Shown: positions 46,922 to 58,500 of the stretch, one piece after another
Layout of the letters: every line of letters begins with the position of its first letter
Position numbering within the stretch: position 1 is the stretch's first letter
Assembly: GCA_037179335.1 (NCBI GenBank)
Contig: JAKZHN010000058.1
Coordinates: 56,769-120,768, forward strand
DNA length: 64,000 nt
From: Cyclaneusma minus
Lineage: Eukaryota > Ascomycota > Leotiomycetes > Marthamycetales > Marthamycetaceae
Reading direction: 5' to 3'
Made by a program: the position numbers and the translations under genes
The notes under the pieces: generated by a model
What the model was told of the DNA's origin: nothing
What the model saw: the letters and a program-made list of their open reading frames with translations, nothing else
The model's database searches: none

Positions 46922-47701
46922 TTCAAGCTAGGACTGGAGCAATAAAGGAAATAGCAGGGCTGTAAATCAGTTAAGAGAGACTGAAGTGTCAGCACGAGGT
47001 ATTGCTGAAAGAGCAGACAGCACCGTTGTGCTAAGTCTGAAAGAGCGCTGCGCGAGGTGCATAGGGCTTGATGATGAGTAGAGGGACAGCTCCACTGAGG
47101 ATGTGTTGACGTCGGCGTGGCGGCAGCGAGGTGCTGGCGCGGCGCACGATCGAATTTCGGACTACAGAACAGGTTTCTGCGGGTCTGGCTGCAGAAGGGA
47201 CTGCAAGAGCTGCTTAAAGGTCTGAAACAGCAGATCTGGCATTGACGTAGTACCCACGGAAGCCTAGCCCTTTGTTAACGGAGGAGAGGGAATGTGGTGT
47301 TGAAAGCGCGCGGGCGCATAACCTGTTGAGGGACGTAGGTGCTTACATTGGGAAGGTCCAGCTAAGGCCCAGCTTTTATGGAGCTGGGTATGGCGCTAAT
47401 AAAAGAGCTAGTGCTGCTGCCTGATATGGCAGGCTGACACAGATTCGTCCTCTGCTCTAGCCAAACTCTCCACTTGGACCATGATATTCAATCTTCTGTC
47501 TCGACTAAACTTGCCGCTTGGCAAGTAATGCTTGCGTGAGACGCCGGGGCTTTTGTCGAAATATAGAGTGCGAGACGAGAGAATAAGGTGTTTTGTGAGC
47601 AAAGTCGGGATTGAAAGCTGGAGGATGAAAGATGCATAGCCGTTATTTGTTATGATCTGTACCCCTTTTCTACCCGTTTCGATCGTTTAGTCCGAGTCCT
47701 C
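46922..47701. other. Second copy of the non-coding repeat, then GNAT 3' flank
   Basis: 46925-47090 is a diverged copy of 46500-46690 (GAGACTGAAGTGTCAGCACGAGGTATTGC..., CCGTTGTGCTAAGTCTGAAAG). 47090-47700 is balanced in composition and without a supportable gene. The 3' end of the acetyltransferase gene transcript should lie here. Confidence 0.45.
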
Positions 47702-48564
47702 TTACCCTCCCTTCGAGTGTACGCTAGCAAACCATTGCTCTCTGGTGATTACCCACAACCAGCCATCTCCAAACCGTTCCTGGATCCCATAAGACCTAAA
47801 GCCAAACAACTTGTTCTTCATGAAGCCTTTCATCGCCGTATTGGCATCTGGAAATTTCACGTGGACCTCGTCCAGCGCCAAGCCAAGGAAGCCAAAATGG
47901 ATGGACAAGCGAAGCGCCTCGTATGCATACCCCTTGCGTCGATGTTCCGTGAGTATCATGACGTGAACGAATCCTATGTTCTTCTTCTCATCCGTACTAA
48001 CTCCGATCCATGCGATGCCACCAATCCCCACAATCTCTTGATTGTAGGTAAGCACGCCAAACACATGCTCGAGGTACTGGGTGGGGGATGATATTTCTTC
48101 GATCCACGCATCAACTGCGGGAAGTGTGTCCGGCTTCCTCGTCAAATGAACATCCCGGATGAGTTGAGGGTCGCCATAAAGTCGCAGGAGAGCATGGACC
48201 AGATGGTTGTCTTCTGGCTCAGCGTTTCGGAGGTGGAAAAAGGGATATTTCTTGGATCGAACGCAGAAGCTGAAAAATTCCTGGTTGTGTAGTTTCAAGT
48301 AGGCGGCCCGCAAAGGGCCCGGACGGCGCTTAATATCGACTTCGATGGCAATAGCCATAGGTGCACCAGGCATTTCGAGGGCTGGTATTGTATTTCGGTT
48401 GGAGTTGCCTCCAGTATCATTAAGTAAAGAGCTAATAGTTATACGGCCTGAGCCTGGTACTTGGCCAAGAGTTGGATTAGCATGCGACAATAAAGACGGG
48501 TACGTGGATATGGATCGGGCTCCTCTTGACTCGGCTGCCTACCTGAAACGTTTGAGTGCTCCAT
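47702..48564 (-). CDS. GNAT-family N-acetyltransferase
   Basis: Predicted to move acetyl from acetyl-CoA to an amine substrate, which cannot be named from sequence. Proposed exons are 48564-48543 and 48453-47702 (257 residues). The 89-bp intron has donor GTAGGC (weak) and acceptor TACCAG. This gives a proper ATG and keeps the frame. Without the splice the open frame has no ATG until the Met of EMPGAP, about 40 codons in. The core (about residues 80-250) has the RimJ/RimL-like layout: FFHLRNAEPEDN (strand 1), DAWIEEI, VFGVLTYNQEIVGIGGIAWIG, then motif A, IGFVHVMILTEHRRKGYAYEA. Its R-R-K-G-Y-A (about residue 170) is the acetyl-CoA pyrophosphate-binding Q/RxxGxG/A signature. The C-terminal FMKNKLFGFRSYG fits motif B. 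It lies between repeats and PKS-side relics. I see no sign that it belongs to the PKS pathway. Confidence 0.8.
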
Positions 48565-48683
48565 ATTTAGCGAGGCGGGCAACGGACTGACGGCGAGATT
48601 TTGTCGATTCGAAAAATGTCAGGTTGTTGAGGCGCAAAAACAGATTTCGCCATGGATTTGAAGAATGGTGTGGAAAGAGGTAG

Positions 48684-48723
48684 TTTTATAGTTGGCGCAC
48701 TTGGGACAGCTATGAGTCACGTG
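48684..48723 (-). promoter_or_regulatory. Promoter of the GNAT gene: CACGTG and TATAAAA
   Basis: On the reverse strand CACGTGACTC (48723 downward) lies about 28 bp before TATAAAA (48690-48684), and the predicted ATG is about 120 bp further on. The order resembles that of the units in the 13.7-19.2 kb array, with a spacing at its lower limit. Confidence 0.5.
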
Positions 48724-50111
48724 GGGTTGAAACAAAGTGTTGGCAGAATGCGGCGTCTAATAGGTCTTCGCAAGAGTCGAATTTGACGCTGCGTGCCGTA
48801 CCAACAGCGAATGAGGCCGTTCGACACCACGTATGGCAAGTGATGATTGGCTTTCGAAGAAAGGTCGAGACAAGCCATTCTTAGCAACATAATTTACTGG
48901 CTGTTGTTGTCAGACACTTGGAATCGCGTAGGTTTTGCCTGCTGAAAGCACGGAAGGTCAACTTGAGATGGCGGGCTGAAACCGAACCACACCTAGGGCC
49001 ATTGTCAGGGGACAACTCCATCCACTCCATAGCCGCTGGAGCCTACTCTCCTACTCATGAATAATGTAGTAGATGGACTTCACCTTGAAGGCGAAATATG
49101 TATCGCTGTTGAGTCACCCCTCGTTTCAACTCTCGAGGTCGGTTGGCCACTGCATTTTGGACATCTCGCAGGGACGGTACAGGACTGCGAGAACCCTCGG
49201 ATTCCTCTGCGCCATGGGTGCGAGGAATATGGTAAGCGCCTTCGCGTCCTTGACCAGCTCTCTGACCGTGATACACTTTGCTCCCGGTAGCCCACATCTT
49301 CAGGTCGAGGACTTTCGTTCACGTTGGCGTTAGCTGACCCGGCAAGCCTGCTCCTTCTCGGACACAAGTTGCGATCCAATCCACTGCCAACGAGGGCGGA
49401 ACCACGATGGAGGGCTTGATCGCCGTCCGGCACCATCCTCTTCTTCCCCAGTAGAAAGTCGTCAGGTTGGGGACTCCAAGTCGAATCAACTTCGTGAGGC
49501 CGGCGGGCTTTTGGGGTCCGCAATGTGCCATTCTGCATGACTTGGGGCCTCGCTCAGCGTCAGAGTAGGGGTCGGTGTTTTGGAGTGGGAGATCTGAACT
49601 CATCTGACAAACAATTGATTCATTCGATGAATATTGTTCCGAGTAGAATATCCGAATCTTGGAATTACAGATGGCTTCTTCTTCTCGGCCCTGTTCATCT
49701 GCATCTTGGACTTCATTCTCCCCGTTACCGAGGCAAGAGCGGCAGGCCTTCATCAGGTTGTGGTTTTTTGCGAATTCATTGTAGGCCGAAAAGGGCAGCA
49801 TGCGACGGCAAGTCTGCTTTTCCCCGTCAGCCGTGGCCGCTGAGGGGGCAAAGTGCGCAACTGCAAATGGCGGTGGTGATGGGACGTAGCGGGAGAGTGC
49901 TGGTTCGAAGAAGATGAAGGTCAAAGAGAGTTCTTGAAAGCGCAGGCGGAAGCAGTTCAGGCCGGGTGTTGGGGAATTGGGGTAGCATACGGACGTGTCA
50001 CGCCCCGACTCCACTTCCCCAAAGCTATAAAAGAGCCTTGAAAGGGAATCAATACTTTGATCCGCGTCCAAGTACCTGCTTTAATCGTACGATTGTGACT
50101 ATATCAATGAT
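48724..50111. other. Intergenic region with gene relics
   Basis: Balanced composition and no complete gene. A reverse-strand stretch ending with TGA at 49126-49128 reads like real protein for about 53 codons (see its own entry). The longest open frame (reverse, 49319-50071) has an unbiased composition and no recognisable motif. At about 49996-50036 on the plus strand a GTGTCACGCCCC and CTATAAAAGAG pair, about 30 bp apart, again echoes the array promoter units. Confidence 0.4.
49126..49302 (-). pseudogene. Possible gene relic (C-terminal fragment)
   Basis: The reverse frame gives CITVRELVKDAKALTIFLAP, then QRNPRVLAVLYRPCEMSK and a stop after DLES. The even spread of hydrophobic and charged residues is protein-like. 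An in-frame TGA lies immediately upstream and no clear splice acceptor explains it. I cannot name the family. Confidence 0.25.
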
Positions 50112-50453
50112 TCATAGTAAATCCAGATGATTTGGTCTACTCTCGGTGATTGGAATTTCGTCTTTGATGATGCCGTCTGCGTAGCCCATGAAATCACGAC
50201 CGATGAGCAGAAGCTCAGTGAGGTGATCTAAGTCCATGTAATTGTCGGCAGCTTGGGGGATCACTGATCGAGGCAGTAAGACCTGCTGCGCTGAGTTGGC
50301 GGAAATCTCGATTAAGGCAGCTGTATTATTGGGTTTCGGGGAGAGACGAGGGTGATTTCGAGTATTTCGAGTATCGGATGCTTCAGTTGAAGCTGTGACC
50401 TCAGCACGTAAAGTGTTTGGTGAGCTCGAAGGGTAGGAGGGGAGCTTGGATGG
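50112..50453 (-). pseudogene. Orphan C-terminal exon or gene relic (113 codons)
   Basis: A reverse-strand frame open from a TGA at 50454-50456 to a TGA at 50112-50114. Its first part is Ser/Pro/Thr-rich (SYPSSSPNTLRAEVTASTEA). Its last 55 residues look folded: QQVLLPRSVIPQAADNYM, then LDHLTELLLIGRDFMGYADG and IIKDEIPI. It has no upstream ATG in frame. A splice acceptor CATCCAAG just inside the open stretch could join it to an upstream exon that I could not find. The family is unknown. Confidence 0.3.
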
Positions 50454-50787
50454 TCAGGCATGAGGGTGAGCTTGCTTCACTCAGGTCTGCGAGCAGCGCG
50501 CCCTGCAGAAGGCGTCAGCTTGGTTGTGAGCTGTTGCGCGCACTGGGGAAGAGTGAGTATTACGAGCAGAAGCTCTGCAAGAAGCTCTCAAGTGAATCAA
50601 GGGAGAGGTAGATGAGACTGAGGGGATTGCGGGTCAAGAAAAGGGCGCTGTAAGTCACGTGCGCGCTAAGCGTGCCGTGCTGGCCTCCTGAAAAAATACC
50701 AAAAGATCGCAAAAGTCGCAAAAAGATGCCATACTCTCCACAAAAGCTGCAAGAATATGGTCAAAACAATAGATATTAAATTTTTTA
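50454..50787. other. Intergenic; lone CACGTG at 50656
   Basis: No gene supported. AAGTCACGTGCGCGC at 50652-50666 has no TATA partner at the usual distance. Composition changes to A-rich after 50690. Confidence 0.35.
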
Positions 50788-50986
50788 AAAAAAATAGCCG
50801 TAAGGAGCAATAAGAACTTCCCCCCTCAGTTGCCAATTGAGGGGGTTTAGAAATCCCTGGCAAGGGGATTTGCTTTTTGGCGTCAGGGATTCACTGCCAG
50901 GACCGACACAGGAGTCGAACTCGGGTAGAGTGCCTCTACTTGCAGTTGCAAATTGCAAGTCAGCGTCATACCGTTGTGCCAACTCC
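50788..50986 (-). mobile_element. tRNA-derived SINE-like element
   Basis: The reverse strand starts GGAGTTGGCACAACGG with a polymerase III A-box-like TGGCACAACGG (50981-50971). About 60 nt later comes a B-box GAGTTCGACTC (50922-50912). Between them is a long variable-arm-like hairpin (GTAGAG GCA CTCTAC) and a second stem (ACTTGCA ... TGCAAGT). The 85-nt head resembles a class II (Leu/Ser-type) tRNA but does not fold as a functional one: the anticodon stem-loop is too long and the T-stem is mismatched. The body has a CCCCTCAATTGGCAACTGAGGGG hairpin and ends in TTTTTTTT, a possible terminator. A single copy is visible here, so mobility is inferred. Confidence 0.45.
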
Positions 50987-52538
50987 TGATTGCTGATCAA
51001 CCTCAGATTGCAGATTATATACCACCCTGGCACTTTTTTTTGCACCACACACTTCCGAACATCCACTTCCAGACATCTACTTTCTGTCCTGCGCCTCTGC
51101 CTCCGGCTCTTATCATTGACTTTCTGCCATCCGCCTCCCTGCGAAGCCAGAATTCTCCACTCAAGCACACAATTCCCCTTCGACACCACCATTTCTTCCT
51201 GCCTCGGCGCTCTTGATCCCAAGGACACGCTCAGAAGACTGCTTCATCTGCGCCGACAACGACCTCATCTCCGCTTCCAACTTTCGCGACATAGAGTGAC
51301 TCGAGCTCTGGCAGGAGAACTTTCAGACCGTCAGAAGTCAGCCTCATGCGCAGCAGCGGGCTTTGCGTCACCAAGGACTTCCTCTACTATCCAGACTGTA
51401 CGAATGCGTCCCCCTTGCCTCCTCCTATCGCAGTACCCAGTTCATCCGCAAGTGCTGCCTCCGCATCCCCTGCGTCCAAGTTTCCTGCCTGCGCATCTTT
51501 TGCTCCCGCGTCTTCTGCGTCCTCAGCCTCAGCCAACTCCGTGTCAGCTGTCCAAGCCAGTGACGCCTCTGCAAGCTCAGCACCGACCAGCTCTGCCGGC
51601 GGGTAGACAGTACCATGCACTAACTTGGGCCCTGGAATTGGAATATTAGGAGATCATGGCCCAAGTCTAAACTTGACTGGGTCGATCCCAGTCGAACAGA
51701 CAATTCCTTCTCAGGTTCGGTGCTTGATCGCCTGGTCCATGCTTATGGAACTTCCTCAACTCTCGAGCCTTCCGGGGAGAACAGAAAGGAGGAGCGTGGC
51801 CATGATGCTGGAGACTAGTCCGACTACAATGAAAGAACTTGAACTGCACGTCGAGCATATAAAACAGAAGCGATTCCTCCGAAAACAAATCACGCAGCTG
51901 GGAAAACAACGCGACAATGGGAAGAAACACGGCTACTTTACTTCTGGATTCACTTCAATATGAGAATTTCACTATGGGCACCAAACCATCTCAGGGCCTG
52001 CGAGGTTGCGAGGTTCCGAGGCTTCGTGGCTCCCAGGAGGCCGAAGCGAAGGGATATGGTGGATAATAAAGCCCGACACCCAGTGCCGGATGATATGAAC
52101 GCCGTGGATCAAATTCATGTAGTCCTTAAAGGAACCTGGGAACCCGATAGATCGTGTGGCCGTCGCCTGGTGGTTCGATGCGTTTGGATTCTGTCCCGAG
52201 GGTCAGGCTGTCAGCGACATCATCCATGCCGAAGTAAAGGCACAGGCAGGCTTGACCGCAGTGTCACGAAGGCTTGTGGAGCGAGGGCAAACAGAGAGAA
52301 CTGGTCAATTGAGATGATATATGGTGACATTTTGGAGTCGTCGTCTCACGATGAACCTCCCCGAAGCAAAAACCATCCCACGCTTATGTAAGAATCATGT
52401 AATCGAGCACGGACTCCTCTTCCACCACGCATCTCCGCGAGCTCGACTCCTTTTCCTTCTTCAACCCACGCAAGGCGACCACAGCCTATGGCACCAACCT
52501 GTCTATGTACTTCCACCCGGTGTGCCAGTTCATGCCTA
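50987..52538. other. Decayed intergenic region downstream of the PKS
   Basis: Several frames are partly protein-like, but none is complete. Plus frame at 51220-51290: SEDCFICADNDLISASNF, then a TGA. 51400-51600: a Ser/Ala/Pro-rich low-complexity stretch from imperfect repeats of GC(A/G)TC(C/T)-type codons. 51793-51960: a helical charged segment (KELELHVEHIKQKRFLRKQI). 52123-52317: see separate entry. They may be remnants of more than one gene broken by point mutations. Confidence 0.35.
52123..52317 (+). pseudogene. Gene relic beside the PKS (unrecognised family)
   Basis: The plus frame reads SLKEPGNPIDRVAVAWWFDA, then FGFCPEGQAVSDIIHAEVKA and GLTAVSRRLVERGQ, ending at TGA. It is bounded upstream by TAG in the same frame. 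The amphipathic, Trp-containing sequence is unlike a chance frame. The upstream TAG follows ATTCATG and could instead be a 3' splice site. I cannot identify the protein. Confidence 0.3.
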
Positions 52539-55500
52539 CTAATATCTGTACAAGAAACCCTCATCCTTCCAGGCACCGATATATTTCCTCACAAGCTCAG
52601 CGCTCACCGCCCGCGAGTTCGCCAACGTCTTCGAGTGCTCAACGCTCTTCTTCGTATCCAAGATCAGAGCACCGCTGGACATCCGAATAAAATGCTGGTC
52701 CAAGAAGTCTATCAGCCTGCCCGCAGGATTATCCAGATCAGTTGAGCCAGGGAAGCGGCGCACGCGCGCAACCCATTCGTGAAACGGAACGATGTTGGTG
52801 GTTGGGATATCGAGAGAATCGGCCAGGATACGGATCATCTCAGACCATGACTGTCTCACTCGGTTCTCGACGTGATATATTGGATATGCGGCAACAGTCG
52901 ACAGGGCTAGCTCCCCCAGAGTGGCTGCGATGTCGTTGACAGGACACCACGACAGCTCCTAATATCAAGGCGTTAGCATGACGGACATGTTGCGGAAAGG
53001 AAAACATAAGGACGGAACATACCCCTTGCAAGTCTGGCAGAGTCTTGAGCGTCTGGCAAGATTTGATCAAGGCAGCCAGATGTTCTGACGAATTCCAGTG
53101 CCCATTGATCTTGGACCCTGCAATCTGTCCGATCCTCGCAACCATAACACGGAAGTGGTCAGGACAACGTCCTAAAGTCTGATCGAGCATGCGCTCGCAA
53201 ATCAGCTTCGCATCACCGTATCCATTAGGCAGAACAGACTCGATGTTCATGGGCTCCTCCGGCACCCTGGCCTTTCCACTCCACAGCGGATAGAAACCAA
53301 CAACGGCAATGGAAGATACGAACTGGAATCCGACTTTACAAGACTGCTTGGCTGAGGAATCGCGTGCAAGGTTGACGAGATTTCTCATGGCTTTGAACTG
53401 GGCTTCATAAGCATTGACGGGACGCGACATGCTCATTGGCCATGCGTTGTGGATGACGAGCGTGACATTGTCCGCGAGGTACTCATGCTCCCTTTCCGTG
53501 AGTCCTAGAAGTGGCTTGGACGTATCGCCTTCGATGACTTTGAGCTTGGAGAGATCATGCTGAGACAGGGAGATACCTCTTGATACGAGGGCTTGGTGTT
53601 GACGCTGAGTGGCTTCAGTTGAACTATGCCTGTTCAGACAAATCACTTGTCTGACAGTTTGTATTTGCGCATAGTATTCCACAAGGTGAGAACCCAAGCT
53701 CCCTGTTGCACCAGTCAGAAGCACACAATGCTCGGACGGCAGGGACTTGGTTTTAGACGCTGGGGGGGATGATGAAAAGCCCTCCGTGTACTTCTTGACG
53801 AATCGATCAATGGTCACTTCGCGTGATACAAGGTCAGTCGACTGAACAGCAGAACGCTTGGGAACAACTGGTATGCGGTCGTATCTCGGACTCGAAGCAA
53901 ATGCAATAATCATTCGATGCACGCTTGCCTCGGGGCGCTCTCCTTCTGTCCAATCGACATGGCCGTAGCCAGCCTCGTGGAGTGTCTTTTCCCACAACGA
54001 TGGTGAAGCAAGTACGTGTTTTCGACCATCATCGAATAGCCACCAGCCCTCGACCAGGCCGAAGACAAGGTCAACATAAGGTAGTGCCTGTGTGTGCTCG
54101 AGGAGCAGGAGAAATCCATCGGGACGCAGAACCTTGTGGATGTTTCTCGTTGTCTTCGCCAGATTATGTGTCGCATGGACACAGTTGGTGGCAACGACTA
54201 TATGCTGGCTATGCATCTGCTCTGCCGCCGGGCCTTTCTCGAAGTCGAAGGTCTGATACTTGACAAAGGAGTATTTCTTGAAACGCTTCCGCGCAGCTGC
54301 GACCAGTGAAGCACTGATATCCGTGAATGTGTATTCAACTGGCACGTTCAAGGCATCAAGCACCGGGAGTATCCTCGACGTTGTTCCTCCCGTGCCTGCA
54401 CCCATTTCCATTATCTTGAGCGGACCGCCGTCGTTCGGGAGGTTCGGCAGTAGGCGCTGGATGAAGTCCTCAAGCTGCTTGATACATACCAAGTTTATGG
54501 GCGACTCAGCATACCACTTTGAGACGATCTCGCGGCCTTCGGAATTACCGAAAATCAGCTGGATACCATCGGCCTTGCCAATGAGGCATTCTGCTAGCTT
54601 TGCACCGGCCAGGGATGTCAGCTTGTGGTCCCAAGCCGTATCCGGGAAGTTCTTGATGAGTTCTTGCAGTAGAACTTTTGCAGGTTTCGACGGACACGAA
54701 ATTGCCGTTCGAACGATACGAGATCCCACCATATCGACAAGTCGAGCTTCGTTCTCCAGCAGATCGTAGATCAAGTCTACCAGCTGTTGATGCCGAGGGA
54801 GATATTCGATGCGCTTTATCTCTTCCCCTTGTTTTGCCTGGCGGATTGAGCATCCCAGCTCATCAAAGGCATCCAATATGTGTACGACGCACAATTCGGT
54901 TGACTTCGGTACCACTTTGTGCATATAGTCTCCGAGCCGGTTTTCTGCGATGCAGGTGTCTGTTGCTTGTTTTGTTTCGTTGTAGGATCGGAGGATTGTC
55001 TCAGCTGGTAGAAGCTTCTCCGATGAGAGTCCATTCCTATGCTCGCCATCTGGCTGTGCGTGATTGATGCCGGTCACTTCTGCAGTCTCTTCTGGTGTTC
55101 TGGAACCGTTCACTTTGGGGGTCTCTTCTGGTGTTTTGGTACCCTCCGAGTCATCCATGTCGGTGTCGGCGTCGTTTTCACCCCCATCGTTGTCCTCGGC
55201 CATGGCGTCCCCGGCCAAAGATGCCTGGACGCATTTCACGAGACTATTGAAGTCGGTGAGATCGAGAAGCTGCTCGTTACTGAGTGTGATCTTGAACACA
55301 AGCTCTACCTCTCGCACCAGTTCCATGCTCATGAGAGAATCGATTCCCAGTTCAACTAGGTCCGAATCGTTCTTGACCTCTTCTGGCTCCATACCGGAAA
55401 GGTCGCAAAGAATGTTCCTCATGGGCCCCGAGATATCTGGCTTTGATGAGGTCTTCCTGATTGGTGTCTTGGCGGGAGTCTCTTCTGGTGTCTGGGCACC

Positions 55501-58500
55501 CTGCGAATCATTGTCCATGTCAGTGTCGGCGCTGTCATTACCGCCCAGGTCGTCACCACCCAGACTTCTCTGGACACACTTGACCAGGCTATGAAAATCA
55601 GTGAGCTCAAGAAGTTGCTCATTACTGAGGGTGACTTTGAACGCAAGCTCTATCTCTCTTACCAGTTCCATGCTCATCAGCGAATCAATTCCCAGGTTAA
55701 CGAGGTCTGAGTCGTTCTTGACCTCCTCTGGTTCCATGCCGGAAAGATCGCAAACAAGTGTCTGCATAGGACCCGAAATGTCGGGCTTTGACGACTTTTT
55801 CTTCACCAGAATCGCTTTGGTAGCCTTGGGCGAGGGTGTAAGAGGTGGACTCGGAGGCCCAATATTGTTGGCTCCATTCAGAACATTCGTCACTCCCTTT
55901 GCGCCACCATTCACCATCGGCACATTCATTCTGGCTGAAACTGATGGGGCTGCTACTTCTGAAGCTGGTGGCCCGGGAGAGAGCTTTGACAGCATCTTGC
56001 TCATACCAGCTTTATTGACTTTCTGGAACCGGACTCCCAGAACCACTTCAACCAAAGCCCCGCTGTTTGCATCAAACACAAAGATGTCAGAGATGTCCTG
56101 TTTCTCAGAGGGACGCGAGTGTATCGCGAGGCATTCCCAAGCTTCGGGTCTCGAAGTCATCTGGGGAGACCGGATCCAGCTCTCGATTTTGTCCGAGATG
56201 AACATATCCGTGCTGGGAATGTCACTCATGGAATTGATGTAAATTCCCGACGTCAGCATGAACGAATCTGCGAGGCCCACATCCAGCCAAGTTTCGTTCG
56301 GAAACTTTGCTGTGATGCGGCTAGCAGATTCATTGCCTTTACCGGCAATCTTCTGGAGGCCCGGAAACACTTCTAGGTCGTAGTCGACGATTTCCTTGAA
56401 GGTCCTGTAGATGTTTCGACCTTGGATCACGTCGTCTGCTCCATTGCCGTCGAGTAGATTTGTGCATCGCCGTCTTTCAACTAGGCGCTCAAATCTCGAG
56501 AAATCGCTGAGATACTGCGGGTCTTTTTTGGACCGGAACGTGACACGACCGGAGACATGCTTGGTCTTTGGACCAGCTTGAGTGCTCTCGCTGATCATTT
56601 TCCAGTCCCAGATCAACCCTTGGGCATCAACAGCACTGGCATCGAGCCATACATATTTGGAAATATCCAAGACCATCGGAGCGTGGCTTTCGATGCCTTG
56701 TGCCTGTGGCTGCAAAGTCGAGTCTGAGAACTCGGGTCGAAGGCTCATCAGAGCTTCGATAGCGATATCGAGTTGCAAGGTGCTTGGAGTAAGGGCAGCT
56801 GTGTTGCACATCAAGTGACCGTTGCAGTACTTGGCGAACTTTTCGGTGAAAGTATTCACACGGAATCGGACTTGTCTTTTCTGACTGTCTTGGTATCCCA
56901 CAAATGTCCAGAGACCTTTGGGCAATTCGACGGCTTGTGGTGCTTCCACTGAGACAGGAACTGCTTTCTGTGGCTTCTTCAACTCCATCCAGTGCTTCGA
57001 CTTCTCGAATTGGTATGGTGGGAGAAGCAGTGGACTATATTCCGCTGTCTGGCTCTTGTGATGTGGCCAAAAGGCAACGCTCAAGCCTTCCTTCCAAAGC
57101 CTTTCCGTTGCTTCTGTGAGAAACTGGAAAGAGCCTTCGCTGGTCAAGTTGATGGGCTGGAAGAACATTGACTTTGGTGAGTTGAGAGCACGAGCTGCCA
57201 TCGTTGTAATGGTTGAGTTGGATCCTGCTTCCAAGAACACAGCCGAAGGGTATTTCTTCGATAACCTTTGGACTGCATGGTCGAAGTAAACGGGGTTTCT
57301 CAGGTGGTCTGCAAAGAAGCTCGCGGAGAGTTTGGGTGAGCTCTCGATTTCGGTTACTCTTTCGAATGGGATCGTTGGCTCGTTGAACACTAGGCCTTGC
57401 CCAACACGCTTCAACTCTGTCATGAGTGGCTCTACCAAGGTAGAGTGGAACGCGTGTGTCACTGAAAGTCTTTTTGACTTGATGCTCTTGAGCGCTCGCA
57501 CACTCTCCTCCAATGCATCGATCACTTCAGTTGAGCCGGCAATTGTAAAGCTTGTTGGCCCATTGAAACAAGCAATTGTCGCATCACTGCCTTTCAGCAG
57601 TTTCTCGACATCCGCAAAATCACCTTCGACTGCCATCATCGCCCCTCTGTCTGTATTCCAGCCCTTTTGGACCAAGCGAGCGCGGTTTGAAATTGCCTTC
57701 AATGCGTCTCTCAGTGAGAGTACCCCAGAAATCGCCAAAGCAGTCAGCTCTCCGAAGCTGTGACCTACGACTGCAGCAACCTCGACTCCGCAATCGATCC
57801 AACTCTTTGCGCATGAGTATTGCATGGCAAACAAGCCAGTGTGCAGTTCCACGATGTCTTCGATGGGAGATCTTTGGAAGATCCCGGGGAAAATGCTGCC
57901 CAGGCCAAGAGAGTTGCAAACGGCGTTGCAATGATCGAGGTGAGTTCGGAAAACAGCCACGTTGTCATAGATCTGTTTGTCCAGCCCGATAAACTTGCTG
58001 ATTTGGCCCCCAAATGTGAGTATGACGGGCCTGGACCCTGGTCGGGCGGAGCTTGCAATGCCCGTACCATTCTCAAATCCGGACAGCTTCTCTTTCAGTT
58101 CGTTGACTGAGCTGCAGCTGAAAATCAAGCTGCGTCCGAGAGAGCGATTGGATTGTCTGGCAAGCTGAAACGACAAGTTGCTAATAGGAACGTGGGGTCT
58201 CGAGTCCAAGAACTTCCGGAACTTGGCAGAGTAAGTCTTGAGTTCCTTATCGTCAAGTCCGGAAAACCAGAATGGATATTTCGCTTCTGTTGAAATTTCA
58301 GTGGGCTCTTTCTTCGTCGCCGACGACTGCGTAATGACCAGAGTGGCGTTTGAGCCAGAAGCACCATAGTTGTTGATCAAAGCTGCTCGGAACTTGGTAT
58401 CCCATGGCTTCAGGCTGGTTGCGATTTCTATCTTGTCACCTGGCGTATGGTTCAGTGCCGGGTTCATTTTGGAGAAGCTTGGCTGTGGTGGGATGAAGCC

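Noticed and set aside
49319..50071. 250-codon reverse-strand open frame
   Set aside because: Residue composition is even, with no domain, no conserved motif and a promoter-like TATA pointing the other way. Overlapping frames on both strands are equally long, as in non-coding GC-balanced DNA.
50900..50986. Functional tRNA gene on the reverse strand
   Set aside because: The A- and B-box spacing fits, but the anticodon stem-loop is too long and the T-stem has mismatches. Treated as tRNA-derived.
50990..51649. 219-codon plus-strand open frame
   Set aside because: Very rich in Leu, Pro, Arg and His with no pattern, and overlaps a Ser/Ala low-complexity frame. Looks like a frame opened by CT-rich sequence.
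52840..53022. PKS C-terminus as read without splicing (ending VMV)
   Set aside because: This frame leaves the reductase domain in mid-fold. The 64-bp intron with consensus signals restores a complete reductase C-terminus.
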